DNA of 64,000 bases, taken from contig NZ_JAVAMA010000001.1 of the NCBI RefSeq assembly GCF_030730875.1, positions 574,963 to 638,962 on the forward strand, written 5' to 3'. How positions within the stretch are numbered: position 1 is the stretch's first letter; every line of letters starts with the position of its first letter. This stretch comes from Sphingomonas sp. DG1-23 (GTDB lineage Bacteria; Pseudomonadota; Alphaproteobacteria; Sphingomonadales; Sphingomonadaceae). The notes below the pieces were generated by a model. It did no database searches. It saw nothing but the letters and a program-made list of their open reading frames with translations, and was not told the origin of the DNA. The position numbers were made by a program, and so were the translations under genes. This document shows, piece after piece, positions 40,118-49,441 of this stretch.

Positions 40118-42991
40118 TCAGCCCCCGGCCTGCGCGTCCGGGCCGGGGACCACCACCATCGTCCAGTCCTTGTCGGGCCGCAGATATTTCTGGGCGAGCG
40201 CCTGCACTTCGGCGGGCGAAGTGGTCGCGACGTCGCGGGCCAGCGTCGCCACCGAGGCGACCCGCGCCGGATCATAGGCGCCGCCCTCGACCAGCCGCAT
40301 CCAGAACATGTTGCCGCTCGATTGGCGGATCAGCATCTGCTTGATCGGCGTCAGCGCGCGATTGAGTTCGTCGGCGTCGACCGGTTTGGCGATCAGATCG
40401 GCGGCGATCCCGCGGGCGAGCTGGAAGAAGAAGTCGGTCTTGTCGGGGGGCACCATGCCCAAGGCGATCAATTTGCCGCCCGATTCCATGCCGAGCGGCC
40501 ATTGGCTGGCGACGTTGGGCGAATAGCTGACCCCCGCCTGGCTGCGCAGCTGATCGATCATCCGGTCGCGGAAGATCGCGGCGAGCACTTCGAGCTTGCG
40601 GCTCTCGGTGATGCCCGCGCTGCCCGCGCCGGTCGGCCAGGCGATCACCGCCGCCGCCTGATCGGCCTTGCCGCTATGGGTGCGGACCACCGGCTTGTCG
40701 ACATGCGCGGGGAAGGCGGCCAACGGCACCGGCGCATTGCTCGCCGGGCGCGGCTTGAGCGCGCCGAAGGTTTCCGCGACGGCCTTGATCGTCGCGTCCG
40801 AATCCATGTCGCCGAACACCTCGACTTCGATCGGACCAGTGCCGAGCAACGGCTCCCACAGCTTGCGGAAGCTCGCCGGCGTGGTCGCCGCGATCGTCTC
40901 GCGCTCGGGCATGCCCCAGCGCGGATCGCCCGAATGGAGCAATTTCTCGAGATCGCGGCCGAGCACCGCGTCGGGCGAAGAGGACAGCCCGGCATAGCCC
41001 GAGAGCACCGCGGTCTTGGCGCGAGTCACCGGATTGGGATCCCATGCCGGCGCCGCCAGCTTGGCCGCGAACAGCCGCAGCTGATCGGGCAGATCCTGCT
41101 TGTTGGTCTGGCCGTTGAAGCGGAACGCGTCCCCGGCGACGTCGAAGTCGAAGCCCATCTGGCGATTGCCGATCAGCGCATCGAGCTCTTCCTGGCCGAG
41201 CTTGCCGACGCCGCCCGCGACAAGCGCCATCTCGCCGGCCCATGCCGGGCTCGGTCGGGTCGGCAGCGCATTGAGCCCGCCTCCGAAGCGGACATTGACA
41301 TAGACCTTGCCGACTTCGGACGAATCCTTGCGCATCAGCAGATTGACGCCGTTGGCGAAAACCACCTTCTCGATCTCGAGTTCGGGCAGCAGCGGCGTGC
41401 GGCTGACCATCTTGCCCGGCGCGCCGAGCCTGGGCAGCTGGGCGAAGCTGACATTGCCGAGCGCCTTGCGCTTGCCGCCATTGGCGACGACATCGGCCTG
41501 CAGCGCCGCGGTGACCTTGGCCATGAGCTGCGGATCGGGAGTGTGGACGTTGACCAGCGCGCGGGTGGCGGTGCCCTCGAATACGCGCTTCGCCGCGGCC
41601 TGCACGGTTTCGGGAGTGAACATCTTCGCGGCGATCGCGGCCTTGAAGATGTCGTACGAAGCCTCGGGCGTCGTCACCGTCTCGTTGATGTCGACCGCCT
41701 CGACCAGATCGTCGGCGATCTTCATCCCCGATTCGACCGGCGCGGTGGCGATCCGCTGCTTCATCGACGCTTCGATCTCGGCGAGCTCGCGGTCGATCTC
41801 GGCCTGGGTCGGCGCAGTGGTCTGGGCGTCGGCGATCACCCCGCGCACGTCGCGCAGCGCCGTCTCCCAATCCGCGCCGACCGGCATGACGTTGACGGTG
41901 GTGACGTTGGCAGAGCGCGCGACGTCGCTCAGATCCGCGCCCGCGCCGACGAAGCTGCCGCCCGAGCGCGCGCGTGATTCGAGTCGCCGGTTGATGATGC
42001 GGATCGCGACGAGATCGATCATCCGTTTCTGGTTGAAGATCACGGTGTCGCTGAACACCGTCCAGGGGCGGACGATCGCCATCATCGCCAGCGGCGGCAC
42101 GGCCGGCTCGACGATGCTCGCGGCGACCGGGTTGTTCTCGGCCACCGGCTTGCCGAAATCGGGGCTCGGCGGGTTGGGCCCGTTGGCCTGCCAGGTGGCG
42201 AAATGCTTCTGCACCAGCCCTTCGAGCACCGCCGGATCCATGTCGCCGATGACGATCACCACGGCGCGCTCGGGGCGGTACCAGCGATCGTGGAAGGCCT
42301 TGACTGCGGCGGGCGTCGCGGCGGTCAGCGCGGCGGTGGTGCCGATCGGCTTGCGATTGGCGACCGGCTGGCCGGCGAACATCAGACCGAGCATGGTATC
42401 CTGCAGCCGCTCCTGCGCGCCGGGCTGCTCGCGCGCCTCGGCGAGTACCACCGGGCGCTCGGCATCGAGCGACGCCTGGGTGATCGCGGGTGCGGACATC
42501 ATGCCGGTGAGGATCTTGAAGCTCTCGTCGAGTCCCGCCGTAGTCGCAGTGGGCAGATCGAGCTTGTAGACCGTCTGGGTGAAGGTGGTGCTGGCGTTCG
42601 AATCGGAGCCGAAGGTCACCCCGAGCCGCTGCCAGATCCGCTTCGACTCGCCGTCGGGCACGAAGGTCGAGCCGCGGAACGAGAGATGCTCGAGCAGATG
42701 CGCGAAGCCGCGCTCGCTGTCCTGCTCGTTGAGCGAGCCGGCGTCGATCCGCACCCGCACCGAGACCTGGCCGGGGGGCACGCCGTTCTTGCGCACGGCA
42801 TAGCGCACGCCGTTCGAGAGCCGGCCGAACTTCCATTCGTCGTCATGGACGAGATCGCTGCCCTTGTAGAGCCAGGGATCCTCGGCGGTCTGGACCGGCC
42901 GCGGAGCGACCTGCGCGTGCACCGGCTGGGCCGGGGCGAGCGTGACGAGGGCAAAGGAGGCGAGGAGCGGCGACCGCAGGAAACGAAGCAT
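40118..42991 (-). CDS. M16-family zinc metallopeptidase (insulinase-like, full-length)
   Basis: 957 residues made of two M16 halves. Signal peptide (LRSPLLASFALVTLAPAQPVHA) indicates export to the periplasm. The first half has the inverted zinc motif HLLEH (98-102) within GFAHLLEHLSFRG; the second half is the inactive partner found in long M16 proteins of this class. Likely degrades or processes exported peptides. The gene stands alone; a family 1 repeat lies upstream. Confidence 0.95.
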   Translation of the reverse strand: MLRFLRSPLLASFALVTLAPAQPVHAQVAPRPVQTAEDPWLYKGSDLVHDDEWKFGRLSNGVRYAVRKNGVPPGQVSVRVRIDAGSLNEQDSERGFAHLLEHLSFRGSTFVPDGESKRIWQRLGVTFGSDSNASTTFTQTVYKLDLPTATTAGLDESFKILTGMMSAPAITQASLDAERPVVLAEAREQPGAQERLQDTMLGLMFAGQPVANRKPIGTTAALTAATPAAVKAFHDRWYRPERAVVIVIGDMDPAVLEGLVQKHFATWQANGPNPPSPDFGKPVAENNPVAASIVEPAVPPLAMMAIVRPWTVFSDTVIFNQKRMIDLVAIRIINRRLESRARSGGSFVGAGADLSDVARSANVTTVNVMPVGADWETALRDVRGVIADAQTTAPTQAEIDRELAEIEASMKQRIATAPVESGMKIADDLVEAVDINETVTTPEASYDIFKAAIAAKMFTPETVQAAAKRVFEGTATRALVNVHTPDPQLMAKVTAALQADVVANGGKRKALGNVSFAQLPRLGAPGKMVSRTPLLPELEIEKVVFANGVNLLMRKDSSEVGKVYVNVRFGGGLNALPTRPSPAWAGEMALVAGGVGKLGQEELDALIGNRQMGFDFDVAGDAFRFNGQTNKQDLPDQLRLFAAKLAAPAWDPNPVTRAKTAVLSGYAGLSSSPDAVLGRDLEKLLHSGDPRWGMPERETIAATTPASFRKLWEPLLGTGPIEVEVFGDMDSDATIKAVAETFGALKPRPASNAPVPLAAFPAHVDKPVVRTHSGKADQAAAVIAWPTGAGSAGITESRKLEVLAAIFRDRMIDQLRSQAGVSYSPNVASQWPLGMESGGKLIALGMVPPDKTDFFFQLARGIAADLIAKPVDADELNRALTPIKQMLIRQSSGNMFWMRLVEGGAYDPARVASVATLARDVATTSPAEVQALAQKYLRPDKDWTMVVVPGPDAQAGG

Positions 42992-43068
42992 GGATCCCCA
43001 TCTAATGACGAAACCCCGCGCTTGCCACCGCGTACCTTTCGCGCAGGTGTACGGACCTCCCTTCCTTC

Positions 43069-43174
43069 GTCACCCCGGCCTTGTGCCGGGGTCCACCAGG
43101 CGGCTGGGCGAAGGGACGGAGGCGCCTGGCCTGCGCCGGCGGCACGGTGGACCCCGGCACAAGGCCGGGGTGAC
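43069..43174. repeat. REP/BIME-like palindromic repeat (family 1)
   Basis: Arms GTCACCCCGGCCTTGTGCCG and CCCCGGCACAAGGCCGGGG plus TGAC are exact complements, about 60 bp apart, in the divergent gap before the 90-residue membrane-protein gene. Confidence 0.9.
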
Positions 43175-43256
43175 GGCTGGACCCAGGACGATTCGTCCAA
43201 TCGACCGTTGAACCGGAGGTGCTAGAACGCCATCTTCATACCCAGAGGAAGCAGCA

Positions 43257-43529
43257 ATGCCCACCGATCGTGCCCAAGCCTGGAGCGAGTTCCGCCGGAT
43301 GCTGGTGTGGATCGCGCTGGCCGGCGTGCTGATGGTGATCGGCGCGCTCTGGTATCTCTCGCTCTACGACGCGCTCTATCCTTCGGCGATCCTCGCGGCG
43401 ATCGGCGGCGTGTTCCTGTCGACCTTGCTCGGCTGCGGGTTGTTCGCCGCAGCATTCTTCAGCGACAAGAGCGGCCATGACGCGAACGTGACCAGCGCCA
43501 CGCAGCACGACGACGAAGCGGACAAGTGA
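43257..43529 (+). CDS. Small inner-membrane protein, unknown function
   Basis: 90 residues with two membrane helices (about 15-34 and 41-67) and a polar, acidic C-terminal tail (HDANVTSATQHDDEADK). No family recognised. AGAGGAAGCAGCA precedes the ATG. It is followed by the nfuA-like gene 63 bp away on the same strand. Confidence 0.7.
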   Translation: MPTDRAQAWSEFRRMLVWIALAGVLMVIGALWYLSLYDALYPSAILAAIGGVFLSTLLGCGLFAAAFFSDKSGHDANVTSATQHDDEADK

Positions 43530-43592
43530 ATTGTCGGCGCGAAACCTTTCGTTTCCCGCTGGCCGCTTGATCCGGACCCGCCCAGGCGCCAC

Positions 43593-44177
43593 ATGCGACA
43601 CATGCTGATCGAGACCGAAGCCACGCCCAACCCGGCGACGCTCAAATTCCTTCCCGGACGGACGGTGATGGAGGCGGGTACCCGCGACTTCGCCAGCCCC
43701 GAAGAGGCCGAGGCCTCGCCGCTCGCCAGCGCCTTGTTCGCGTTCGGCGACGTGACCGGCGTGTTCTTCGGCCGCGACTTCATTTCGGTCACCGCCGGCC
43801 CGGGAGTCGAATGGCGCGATCTCAAGCCCGACGTGCTTGCGATCCTGCTCGACCATTTCTCGGCGAACATGCCGCTGTTCGGCCCCGGCACCGCCGCGGG
43901 TTTCTCGGTTCCGCCCGAGAGCGCCGATTTCGGCGATCATCCCGAAGATGCCGAGATCGTCGCGCAGATCCGCGAGCTGATCGACACCCGCATCCGCCCC
44001 GCCGTCGCCAATGACGGCGGCGACATCGTCTATCGCGGGTTCGACGCGGGCAAGGTCTATCTTCAGATGCAGGGCGCCTGCGCCGGCTGCCCCTCGTCGA
44101 GCGCGACGCTGAAGAACGGCATCGAACAATTGCTCAAATATTACGTTCCCGAAGTCACCGAAGTCCGCGCGGTCTGA
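43593..44177 (+). CDS. NfuA-like Fe-S scaffold (NifU domain protein)
   Basis: 194 residues. The N-terminal Nfu_N domain opens with TEATPNPATLKFLPGRTV; the C-terminal NifU domain carries RPAVANDGGDIVYRGFDAG and the cluster-binding pair CAGC (C163 and C166). It should hold a cluster for delivery to targets, complementing the SUF operon at 26.4-34.1 kb. Cytoplasmic. ATG at 43593; an internal ATG three codons later is possible. Confidence 0.93.
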   Translation: MRHMLIETEATPNPATLKFLPGRTVMEAGTRDFASPEEAEASPLASALFAFGDVTGVFFGRDFISVTAGPGVEWRDLKPDVLAILLDHFSANMPLFGPGTAAGFSVPPESADFGDHPEDAEIVAQIRELIDTRIRPAVANDGGDIVYRGFDAGKVYLQMQGACAGCPSSSATLKNGIEQLLKYYVPEVTEVRAV

Positions 44178-44203
44178 TCGCTGGCACCCGAAAGGATTGA
44201 ACC

Positions 44204-44797
44204 ATGGGCCGTCCCCTCGATGATGCGGGGCTGGATACGATCTTTCGTACCGCGCGCAGCTATAACGGCTACGACGACACCCCCGTCACCGAAGCCGATA
44301 TCCGCCGCATCTACGATCTGCTCAAGATGGGGCCGACCTCGGCCAACCAGCAATCGGCGCGCTTCGTCTGGCTGCTGAGCCAGGAGAGCAAGGACAAGCT
44401 CGCCGCGCTCGCCACCGCCACCAATCCCGACAAGATCCGCAAGGCGCCGGCCACGGTGATCGTCGCGATGGATCTCGATTTCAACGAACAGCTTCCGTGG
44501 CTCTTCCCGCACGCCCCCGATGCGAAGAACTGGTTCGCCGACGACGCGATGCGCCACGCCAACGCCTTCCGCAACTCGAGCTTGCAGGGCGCCTATTTCT
44601 TGATCGCGGCCCGCGCGCTCGGCTTCGATACCGGTCCCATGTCGGGATTCGACAACGCCAAGGTTGACGCAGCCTTTTTCAGCGACCAGCCCAATCTGAA
44701 GTCGAACTTCATTGCAACGCTGGGCCATGGCGACCCTTCCACCATCTTCGGGCGGCTTCCCCGCCCCGAATTCGATCAGTTCAATCGCGTCGTCTGA
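44204..44797 (+). CDS. RutE-like nitroreductase / malonic semialdehyde reductase
   Basis: 197-residue FMN flavoprotein of the HadB/RutE group: LKMGPTSANQQSARFVWL, RKAPATVIVAMDLDF, NSSLQGAYFLIAARALGFDTGPMSGFDN and the C-terminal IATLGHGDPS. E. coli RutE reduces malonic semialdehyde to 3-hydroxypropionate in the uracil degradation pathway. No other rut gene is nearby, so a general nitroreductase/quinone reductase role is equally possible. Four bases separate its stop from the start of tsaB. Confidence 0.85.
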   Translation: MGRPLDDAGLDTIFRTARSYNGYDDTPVTEADIRRIYDLLKMGPTSANQQSARFVWLLSQESKDKLAALATATNPDKIRKAPATVIVAMDLDFNEQLPWLFPHAPDAKNWFADDAMRHANAFRNSSLQGAYFLIAARALGFDTGPMSGFDNAKVDAAFFSDQPNLKSNFIATLGHGDPSTIFGRLPRPEFDQFNRVV

Positions 44798-44801
44798 GGC
44801 A

Positions 44802-45431
44802 TTGCTGACGCTCGTCATCGAGACCGCGACTGCCGCCTGTTCGGTGGCGCTGCTCCGCGGACAGGAGATCGTCGCCAGTACGCACGAAGTCGTCGGGCGC
44901 GGCCATGCCGAACGGCTGGTGCCGATGATCGCGGCGCTGCCCGATCAGGGCCGCGCCTCGCATATCCTCGTCGATGTCGGACCGGGCAGCTTCACCGGGG
45001 TGCGGGTCGGGCTCGCCGCCGCGCTTGGCCTCGCGATCGGCTGGCAGGCCGAGGTCCGAGGCTATTCGTCGCTCGCCTTGCTCGCCGCGACCGGATTCGC
45101 CGCGTCTCCGCAATGTCCCGAACTTGCCGCGATACTTGAGGGGGGGCACGGTGAAGTCTTCATGCAATCGTTCACGGCATCGCCACTCACGCCCGAAGGT
45201 CCGCTGCAGTCGCTGATTCCCGCGGCAGCCCTGGCGGTGCTCGGGCAAAGGCCGGCAATCGGCAATCTCCGCCATCTCGCCGCGCTCGACCCCGACCGCA
45301 CCCTGATCGAGGCGCTTCCCCGCGCCGAGGACGCGCGGCTGCTCGCTCACGATCTCGCCAGCCTGCCCCCCCGCCCGATCTACGGCCGCGCGCCCGACGC
45401 GAAGACCCTCGCCGAGAGGGGCCTCGCATGA
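44802..45431 (+). CDS. tsaB: tRNA threonylcarbamoyladenosine modification protein TsaB
   Basis: Partner of TsaD and TsaE in t6A37 tRNA modification. 209 residues from a TTG start at 44802, chosen because the protein then begins (M)LTLVIETATAACSVALL, the normal TsaB N-terminus; no ATG or GTG start gives this. ASKHA-fold motifs include LVDVGPGSFTGVRVGLAAALGLAIG. It overlaps rimI by 4 bp, the classical tsaB-rimI pair. Cytoplasmic. Confidence 0.93.
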   Translation: MLTLVIETATAACSVALLRGQEIVASTHEVVGRGHAERLVPMIAALPDQGRASHILVDVGPGSFTGVRVGLAAALGLAIGWQAEVRGYSSLALLAATGFAASPQCPELAAILEGGHGEVFMQSFTASPLTPEGPLQSLIPAAALAVLGQRPAIGNLRHLAALDPDRTLIEALPRAEDARLLAHDLASLPPRPIYGRAPDAKTLAERGLA

Positions 45432-45904
45432 CCGGCACGCTCAACCTGACCGAATTGCGCGAAGGCGGCGCGCAGGATCTCGCCGAGGTCAGCCGCATCA
45501 TGGAAGAGGCGTTCGATCCGCGTTTCGGCGAGTCGTGGACCAGCGCGCAATGCCTCGGCATGCTTTCGCTCCCGGGGGTATGGCTGGTGATCGCCAGCCT
45601 CGACGGCCATGATGTCGGCTTCGCGCTCGCCCGGGTGATCGCCGACGAGGCCGAATTGCTGCTGCTGGCGACCCGCCCCGCCGCGCGCCGCCGCGGCGTC
45701 GCCGGGGCCCTGCTCCGCGCAGTGATCGCCGAAGCCGGGTCGCGCGGAGTCGCGCAACTCCATCTCGAGGTCCGCGCGGGAAACGATGCCGTGAGGCTAT
45801 ACCGTCGCGAAGGTTTCGAGAAGGTCGGCGAGCGCAAGAACTACTACAAAGGCAAGATGGGGCAGGCGTTCGACGCGCACACCTTTGCACGCGAGCTTGG
45901 CTGA
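45428..45904 (+). CDS. rimI: Ribosomal protein S18 alanine N-acetyltransferase
   Basis: 158-residue GNAT acetyltransferase with the acetyl-CoA loop LLATRPAARRRGVAGALL (R/Q-x-x-G-x-G/A), the LHLEVRAGNDAVRLYRREGFEKVGERKNYY motif and a C-terminal tail. RimI acetylates S18; in alphaproteobacteria it sits beside tsaB as here (ATGA overlap). Confidence 0.9.
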   Translation: MTGTLNLTELREGGAQDLAEVSRIMEEAFDPRFGESWTSAQCLGMLSLPGVWLVIASLDGHDVGFALARVIADEAELLLLATRPAARRRGVAGALLRAVIAEAGSRGVAQLHLEVRAGNDAVRLYRREGFEKVGERKNYYKGKMGQAFDAHTFARELG

Positions 45905-45912
45905 TTTTTTTC

Positions 45913-45927
45913 GTAACTGAAGGTTAA
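45913..45927. promoter_or_regulatory. CtrA-like site upstream of mucR
   Basis: GTAA-CTGAAGG-TTAA matches the alphaproteobacterial CtrA consensus TTAA-N7-TTAA in 7 of 8 fixed bases. It lies about 90 bp before the mucR start. A GGCGAC/GTCGCC hairpin (45970-45988) lies in the likely 5' leader between them. Confidence 0.45.
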
Positions 45928-46012
45928 CGACTTGCCTTCGGTCTACGATGGTCCGATAGGGCCAGCACAGGCGACACTTATAGTCGCCGTAAATTGGGTC
46001 GAAGGGAATATG

Positions 46013-46426
46013 ATGGACGGTTCAGCTGACATTCAGGAAACACTCATCACGCTTACCGCAGATATTGTGGCAGCACATGTGAGCAACAATAGCGTTGCAG
46101 TTTCTGATCTTCCTGTGCTTATTCAGAATGTACACGGCGCGCTGACTGGACTTGGCCGCGCCGCTGCTGAGCCGGAAGTGAAGCAGGAGCCCGCAGTTTC
46201 GATCCGTTCTTCGGTAAAGCCGGACTTTATTGTCTGCCTCGAAGACGGCAAGAAGCTCAAGATGCTCAAGCGTCACTTGATGACGCACTACCAGATGACG
46301 CCGGAACAGTACCGCGCCAAGTGGAACCTTCCCGCCGACTATCCGATGGTTGCGCCCAACTATGCCGAGCAGCGCCGCACGCTCGCCAAGAAGATCGGTC
46401 TCGGCACCAAGCGCCGCAAGCGCTGA
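46013..46426 (+). CDS. mucR: MucR/Ros-family zinc-finger transcriptional regulator
   Basis: 137 residues. The C-terminal half has the MucR zinc finger and recognition helix: [17 protein letters not shown] then [20 protein letters not shown], followed by a basic tail ([11 protein letters not shown]). MucR proteins bind AT-rich targets and regulate exopolysaccharide, motility and cell-cycle genes, working with CtrA in alphaproteobacteria. The ATG at 46013 follows GAAGGGA with five bases, better than the adjacent ATG at 46010. Its codon usage is less GC-biased than its neighbours, usual for this family. A strong terminator follows. Confidence 0.93.
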   Translation: MDGSADIQETLITLTADIVAAHVSNNSVAVSDLPVLIQNVHGALTGLGRAAAEPEVKQEPAVSIRSSVKPDFIVCLEDGKKLKMLKRHLMTHYQMTPEQYRAKWNLPADYPMVAPNYAEQRRTLAKKIGLGTKRRKR

Positions 46427-46476
46427 GCCGACTTGCTTCTTCCCCTCCCTCGCGGGAGGGCAAGGGGTGGGGACAG

Positions 46477-46512
46477 AAAAGGCCGGGGCGCGACGCCCCG
46501 GCCTTTTCTTTT
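46477..46512. terminator. Bidirectional intrinsic terminator after mucR
   Basis: AAAAGGCCGGGGCG pairs perfectly with CGCCCCGGCCTTTT around CGA, with T-runs on both strands (TTTTCTTTT on plus). Partial copies of a palindromic repeat (CCCTCCCTCGCGGGAGGG at 46443) flank it. Confidence 0.9.
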
Positions 46513-46589
46513 GCCGGCACGACGAGAAGGCCGGGCTCCGCGCGCACGCTCCCTTGCGGGGAGGGGAGTGTACGGGCTACATCGGCGCC

Positions 46590-47012
46590 ATGCCGCGGAA
46601 AATCGATCTCGAGCAGCTCTGTCATGACAAGGGGCTGCGCATCACCGAACAGCGCAAGGTGATCGCGCGCGTCCTCTCCGACGCCGAGGATCATCCCGAT
46701 GTCGAGAAGGTCTATGAGCGCGCATCGGCCATCGATCCGGGCATCTCGATCGCCACAGTGTATCGCACCGTCCGGCTGTTCGAAGAGGCCGGCATCCTCG
46801 ACCGTCACGATTTCGGCGACGGCCGTGCGCGCTACGAACCTTCGCCCGAGGCGCATCACGACCATCTGATCGATGTCGAATCGGGCAAGGTGATCGAGTT
46901 CGTCGATCCCGAACTCGAATTGCTTCAGAAGCAGATCGCCGAGCGGCTGGGATTCCGCCTCGTCGATCATCGCATGGAACTCTACGGCGTCGCGCTCGAC
47001 CGCAAGGTTTGA
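46590..47012 (+). CDS. fur: Fur-family metal-responsive repressor
   Basis: 140 residues with winged helix (GLRITEQRKVIARVL, ISIATVYRTVRLFEEAGIL) and metal-binding EAHHDHLIDVESGKVIEF and the C-terminal FRLVDHRMELYGV. No CxxC zinc ribbon is present, as in many alphaproteobacterial Fur proteins. It probably senses iron and represses uptake genes such as TonB receptors. It opens the fur-plsC-miaB-phoH run; plsC begins 19 bp later. ATG 46590 gives the usual N-terminus. Confidence 0.93.
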   Translation: MPRKIDLEQLCHDKGLRITEQRKVIARVLSDAEDHPDVEKVYERASAIDPGISIATVYRTVRLFEEAGILDRHDFGDGRARYEPSPEAHHDHLIDVESGKVIEFVDPELELLQKQIAERLGFRLVDHRMELYGVALDRKV

Positions 47013-47031
47013 GCGCGAACGGGAGGAGCCT

Positions 47032-47883
47032 GTGACCAGCGACCGCCGCGCGGACGCCGCCGCCGGCATCCCGACCCGGCTGACCACGCGCGAGCAGGCG
47101 CGGTTATGGGCCCGCGTCGTCTTGCTCCTGCTCGCCGTGCTGACCCATGTGCCGATGCACTATCTCTGGCGCCTGCTCCGCCTGCCCTCTCCCTGGCCGC
47201 GCTGGTTCCTCGGCCGTGCCGCGCGGATCGCCGGCGCGCGCGTCGCCAAGATCGGCACCCCGCTCCGCCGCGACGTCTTCTACGTCTCCAACCATCTCAG
47301 CTGGATCGACATCCTCGCATTGGGCGGAGCAAGCGGTACGGCATTCGTCGCCAAGGCCGAGATCGGCACTGCCCCGGTGGTCGGCTGGCTCGCGGGGATG
47401 AATCGCACCGTCTATGTCAAGCGCGAGAACCGGCTCGGGGTCGCCGATCAGATCAATCAGCTGCGCGACGCGCTCGCAGATAATTGGGCGATCACGATCT
47501 TCCCCGAAGGCACCACTACCGACGGCAAGTCGCTGCTGCCCTTCAAGACCCCGATGCTGCGCGTGCTCGAACCGCCTCCCCCCGGCGTGATGGTCCAGCC
47601 GGTGCTGCTCGATTACGGCGCGAACAGCGAGGAGATCGGCTGGATCGGGCAGGAGCGCGGGCTCAACAACGCCAAACGCATCCTCGCGCGCAAAGGCGGC
47701 TTCGCGCTTGAGATCCATTTCCTCGAGCCCTTCTTCCCCGCCGACTTTCCCGGCCGCAAGGCGATCGCCGCTGAAAGCCGGCGCCGGATCGAGGAAGCTT
47801 TGGTGGCGACGCTCGGTCATCCGCTGCGGCCCTTCCGCTATGCCGAGGAGGCGATCGGCTACAAACCCTCGCCGAAATCATAA
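47032..47883 (+). CDS. plsC: 1-acyl-sn-glycerol-3-phosphate acyltransferase
   Basis: Adds the second acyl chain to lysophosphatidic acid in phospholipid synthesis, at the inner membrane. 283 residues with an N-terminal membrane helix (about 22-45), the catalytic HX4D in SNHLSWIDI, FVAKAEIG, the substrate motif FPEGTTTDG and the C-terminal MVQPVLLDYG. GTG start at 47032 with GGGAGGAG upstream. Typical position after fur. Confidence 0.92.
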   Translation: MTSDRRADAAAGIPTRLTTREQARLWARVVLLLLAVLTHVPMHYLWRLLRLPSPWPRWFLGRAARIAGARVAKIGTPLRRDVFYVSNHLSWIDILALGGASGTAFVAKAEIGTAPVVGWLAGMNRTVYVKRENRLGVADQINQLRDALADNWAITIFPEGTTTDGKSLLPFKTPMLRVLEPPPPGVMVQPVLLDYGANSEEIGWIGQERGLNNAKRILARKGGFALEIHFLEPFFPADFPGRKAIAAESRRRIEEALVATLGHPLRPFRYAEEAIGYKPSPKS

Positions 47884-47885
47884 TT

Positions 47886-47993
47886 GTCACCCTGGCCCAC
47901 GTGCCGGGGTCCACATGGCGACGAGGCGATAAGCTCGAACCTCTTGTTTCTCGCTTGCGGAGAAGTGGACCCCGGCACGTCGGCCGGGGTGAC
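47886..47993. repeat. REP/BIME-like palindromic repeat (family 1)
   Basis: GTCACCCTGGCCCACGTGCC ... GGACCCCGGCACGTCGGCC then GGGGTGAC; arms differ slightly from the other copies. Lies between plsC and miaB. Confidence 0.85.
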
Positions 47994-48026
47994 GGATTGC
48001 GTGCGGGAAGCTATAGCCCGCCCCAA

Positions 48027-49355
48027 ATGAAACCGACCCCGAAAACCTTCCACGTCAAATCGTTCGGCTGCCAGATGAACGTCTATGACGGCGAGCGCAT
48101 GGGCGAGTTGATGGCCGCGCAGGGCATGACCGCCACCGACGACGCCAATGCCGCCGATCTCGTCGTGCTCAACACCTGTCACATCCGCGAACGCGCGACC
48201 GAGAAAGTCTATTCGGATATCGGGCGCCTGCGGAAAGGTGCGCGCGAGGCCCACCGGCCCGCGCCGATGATCGCGGTCGCCGGCTGCGTTGCGCAGGCCG
48301 AGGGCGCCGAGATCGTCGCGCGCGCCAAGGTCGAAATCGTCGTCGGTCCGCAGGCCTATCACAATCTCCCCGAACTGGTCGCGCAGGCCGCCGCCGGCGC
48401 CGCCGCGGTCGACACCGACATGCCCGCCAGCACCAAATTCGGTGCGCTGCCCGCGCGCCGGAAAGTCAGCCCTTCGGCCTTCCTCACCGTCCAGGAAGGC
48501 TGCGACAAATTCTGCACCTATTGCGTCGTCCCCTATACCCGCGGTGCCGAGATCAGCCGGCCGTTCGACGCGATCGTCGACGAGGCCAAAGCGTTGGTCG
48601 ACGCCGGTGCGCGCGAAATCACCCTGCTCGGCCAGAACGTCAATGCGTGGGACGACGAGGCCGGCCGCGGCCTCCACGGCCTGATCCACGCGCTCGACCG
48701 GATCGCGGGGCTGCGCCGCATCCGCTACACCACCAGCCATCCCAACGACATGCGCGACGGGCTGATCCGCGCGCATGCCGAGGTCGAGAAACTGATGCCG
48801 TTCCTCCATTTGCCGGTGCAGGCGGGGAGCGACCGCGTGCTCAAGGCGATGAACCGCTCGCACACCCGCGATTCGTATCTGCGCATTCTCGATCGGGTCC
48901 GCGCCGCGCGGCCCGACATCGCGCTGTCGGGCGACTTCATCGTCGGCTTCCCGGGGGAGACCGATGCCGAATTCGAGGAGACTTTGAGCCTCGTCGATGC
49001 GGTCGGCTATGCGCAATGCTTCAGCTTCAAATACAGCCCGCGTCCCGGCACCCCGGCGGCGGAGATGGTCGACGGCTTCGTTTCTGCGCAGGTGATGGAC
49101 GAGCGCCTCCAGCGGCTGCAGGCGCATCTCAACCGCGATCAGGAAGCGTTCAACCGCGCCACCGTCGGCAAGACCTGCGACGTGCTGATCGAGCGCCGGG
49201 GCAAATTCCCCGGGCAGATGCTCGGCAAATCGCCGTGGCTCCAGTCGGTCTATCTCGAGACTAATGCCGCGATCGGCGACATGATCGAGGTCGAGCTCCT
49301 CGCCGGCTATGCCAATTCGCTGACCGGGGTGGAGCGGGTGCGCGCTGCGGCGTAA
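48027..49355 (+). CDS. miaB: tRNA-2-methylthio-N6-dimethylallyladenosine synthase
   Basis: Radical-SAM methylthiotransferase acting on i6A37 of tRNA. 442 residues: UPF0004 domain with SFGCQMN (C15) and NTCHIRE (C51), radical SAM cysteines in EGCDKFCTYC (C159, C163, C166), GQNVNAW, FIVGFPGETDAEFEET and a C-terminal TRAM domain. Both Fe-S clusters are therefore supported. Start at 48027 matches the family. Confidence 0.97.
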   Translation: MKPTPKTFHVKSFGCQMNVYDGERMGELMAAQGMTATDDANAADLVVLNTCHIRERATEKVYSDIGRLRKGAREAHRPAPMIAVAGCVAQAEGAEIVARAKVEIVVGPQAYHNLPELVAQAAAGAAAVDTDMPASTKFGALPARRKVSPSAFLTVQEGCDKFCTYCVVPYTRGAEISRPFDAIVDEAKALVDAGAREITLLGQNVNAWDDEAGRGLHGLIHALDRIAGLRRIRYTTSHPNDMRDGLIRAHAEVEKLMPFLHLPVQAGSDRVLKAMNRSHTRDSYLRILDRVRAARPDIALSGDFIVGFPGETDAEFEETLSLVDAVGYAQCFSFKYSPRPGTPAAEMVDGFVSAQVMDERLQRLQAHLNRDQEAFNRATVGKTCDVLIERRGKFPGQMLGKSPWLQSVYLETNAAIGDMIEVELLAGYANSLTGVERVRAAA

Positions 49356-49356
49356 G

Positions 49357-49441
49357 ATCCGCCATCCCGGCGGAAGCCGGGATCTCGCGCGTCTCCTGTT
49401 CCGCACCTTCGCCTGAGATCCGGCGTTCGCCGGGAAGACGG
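49357..49441. repeat. Palindromic intergenic repeat (family 7)
   Basis: GATCCGCCATCCCGGCGGAA and GAGATCCGGCGTTCGCCGGG-type arms about 35 bp apart, right after the miaB stop. It may act as a terminator. Confidence 0.65.
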
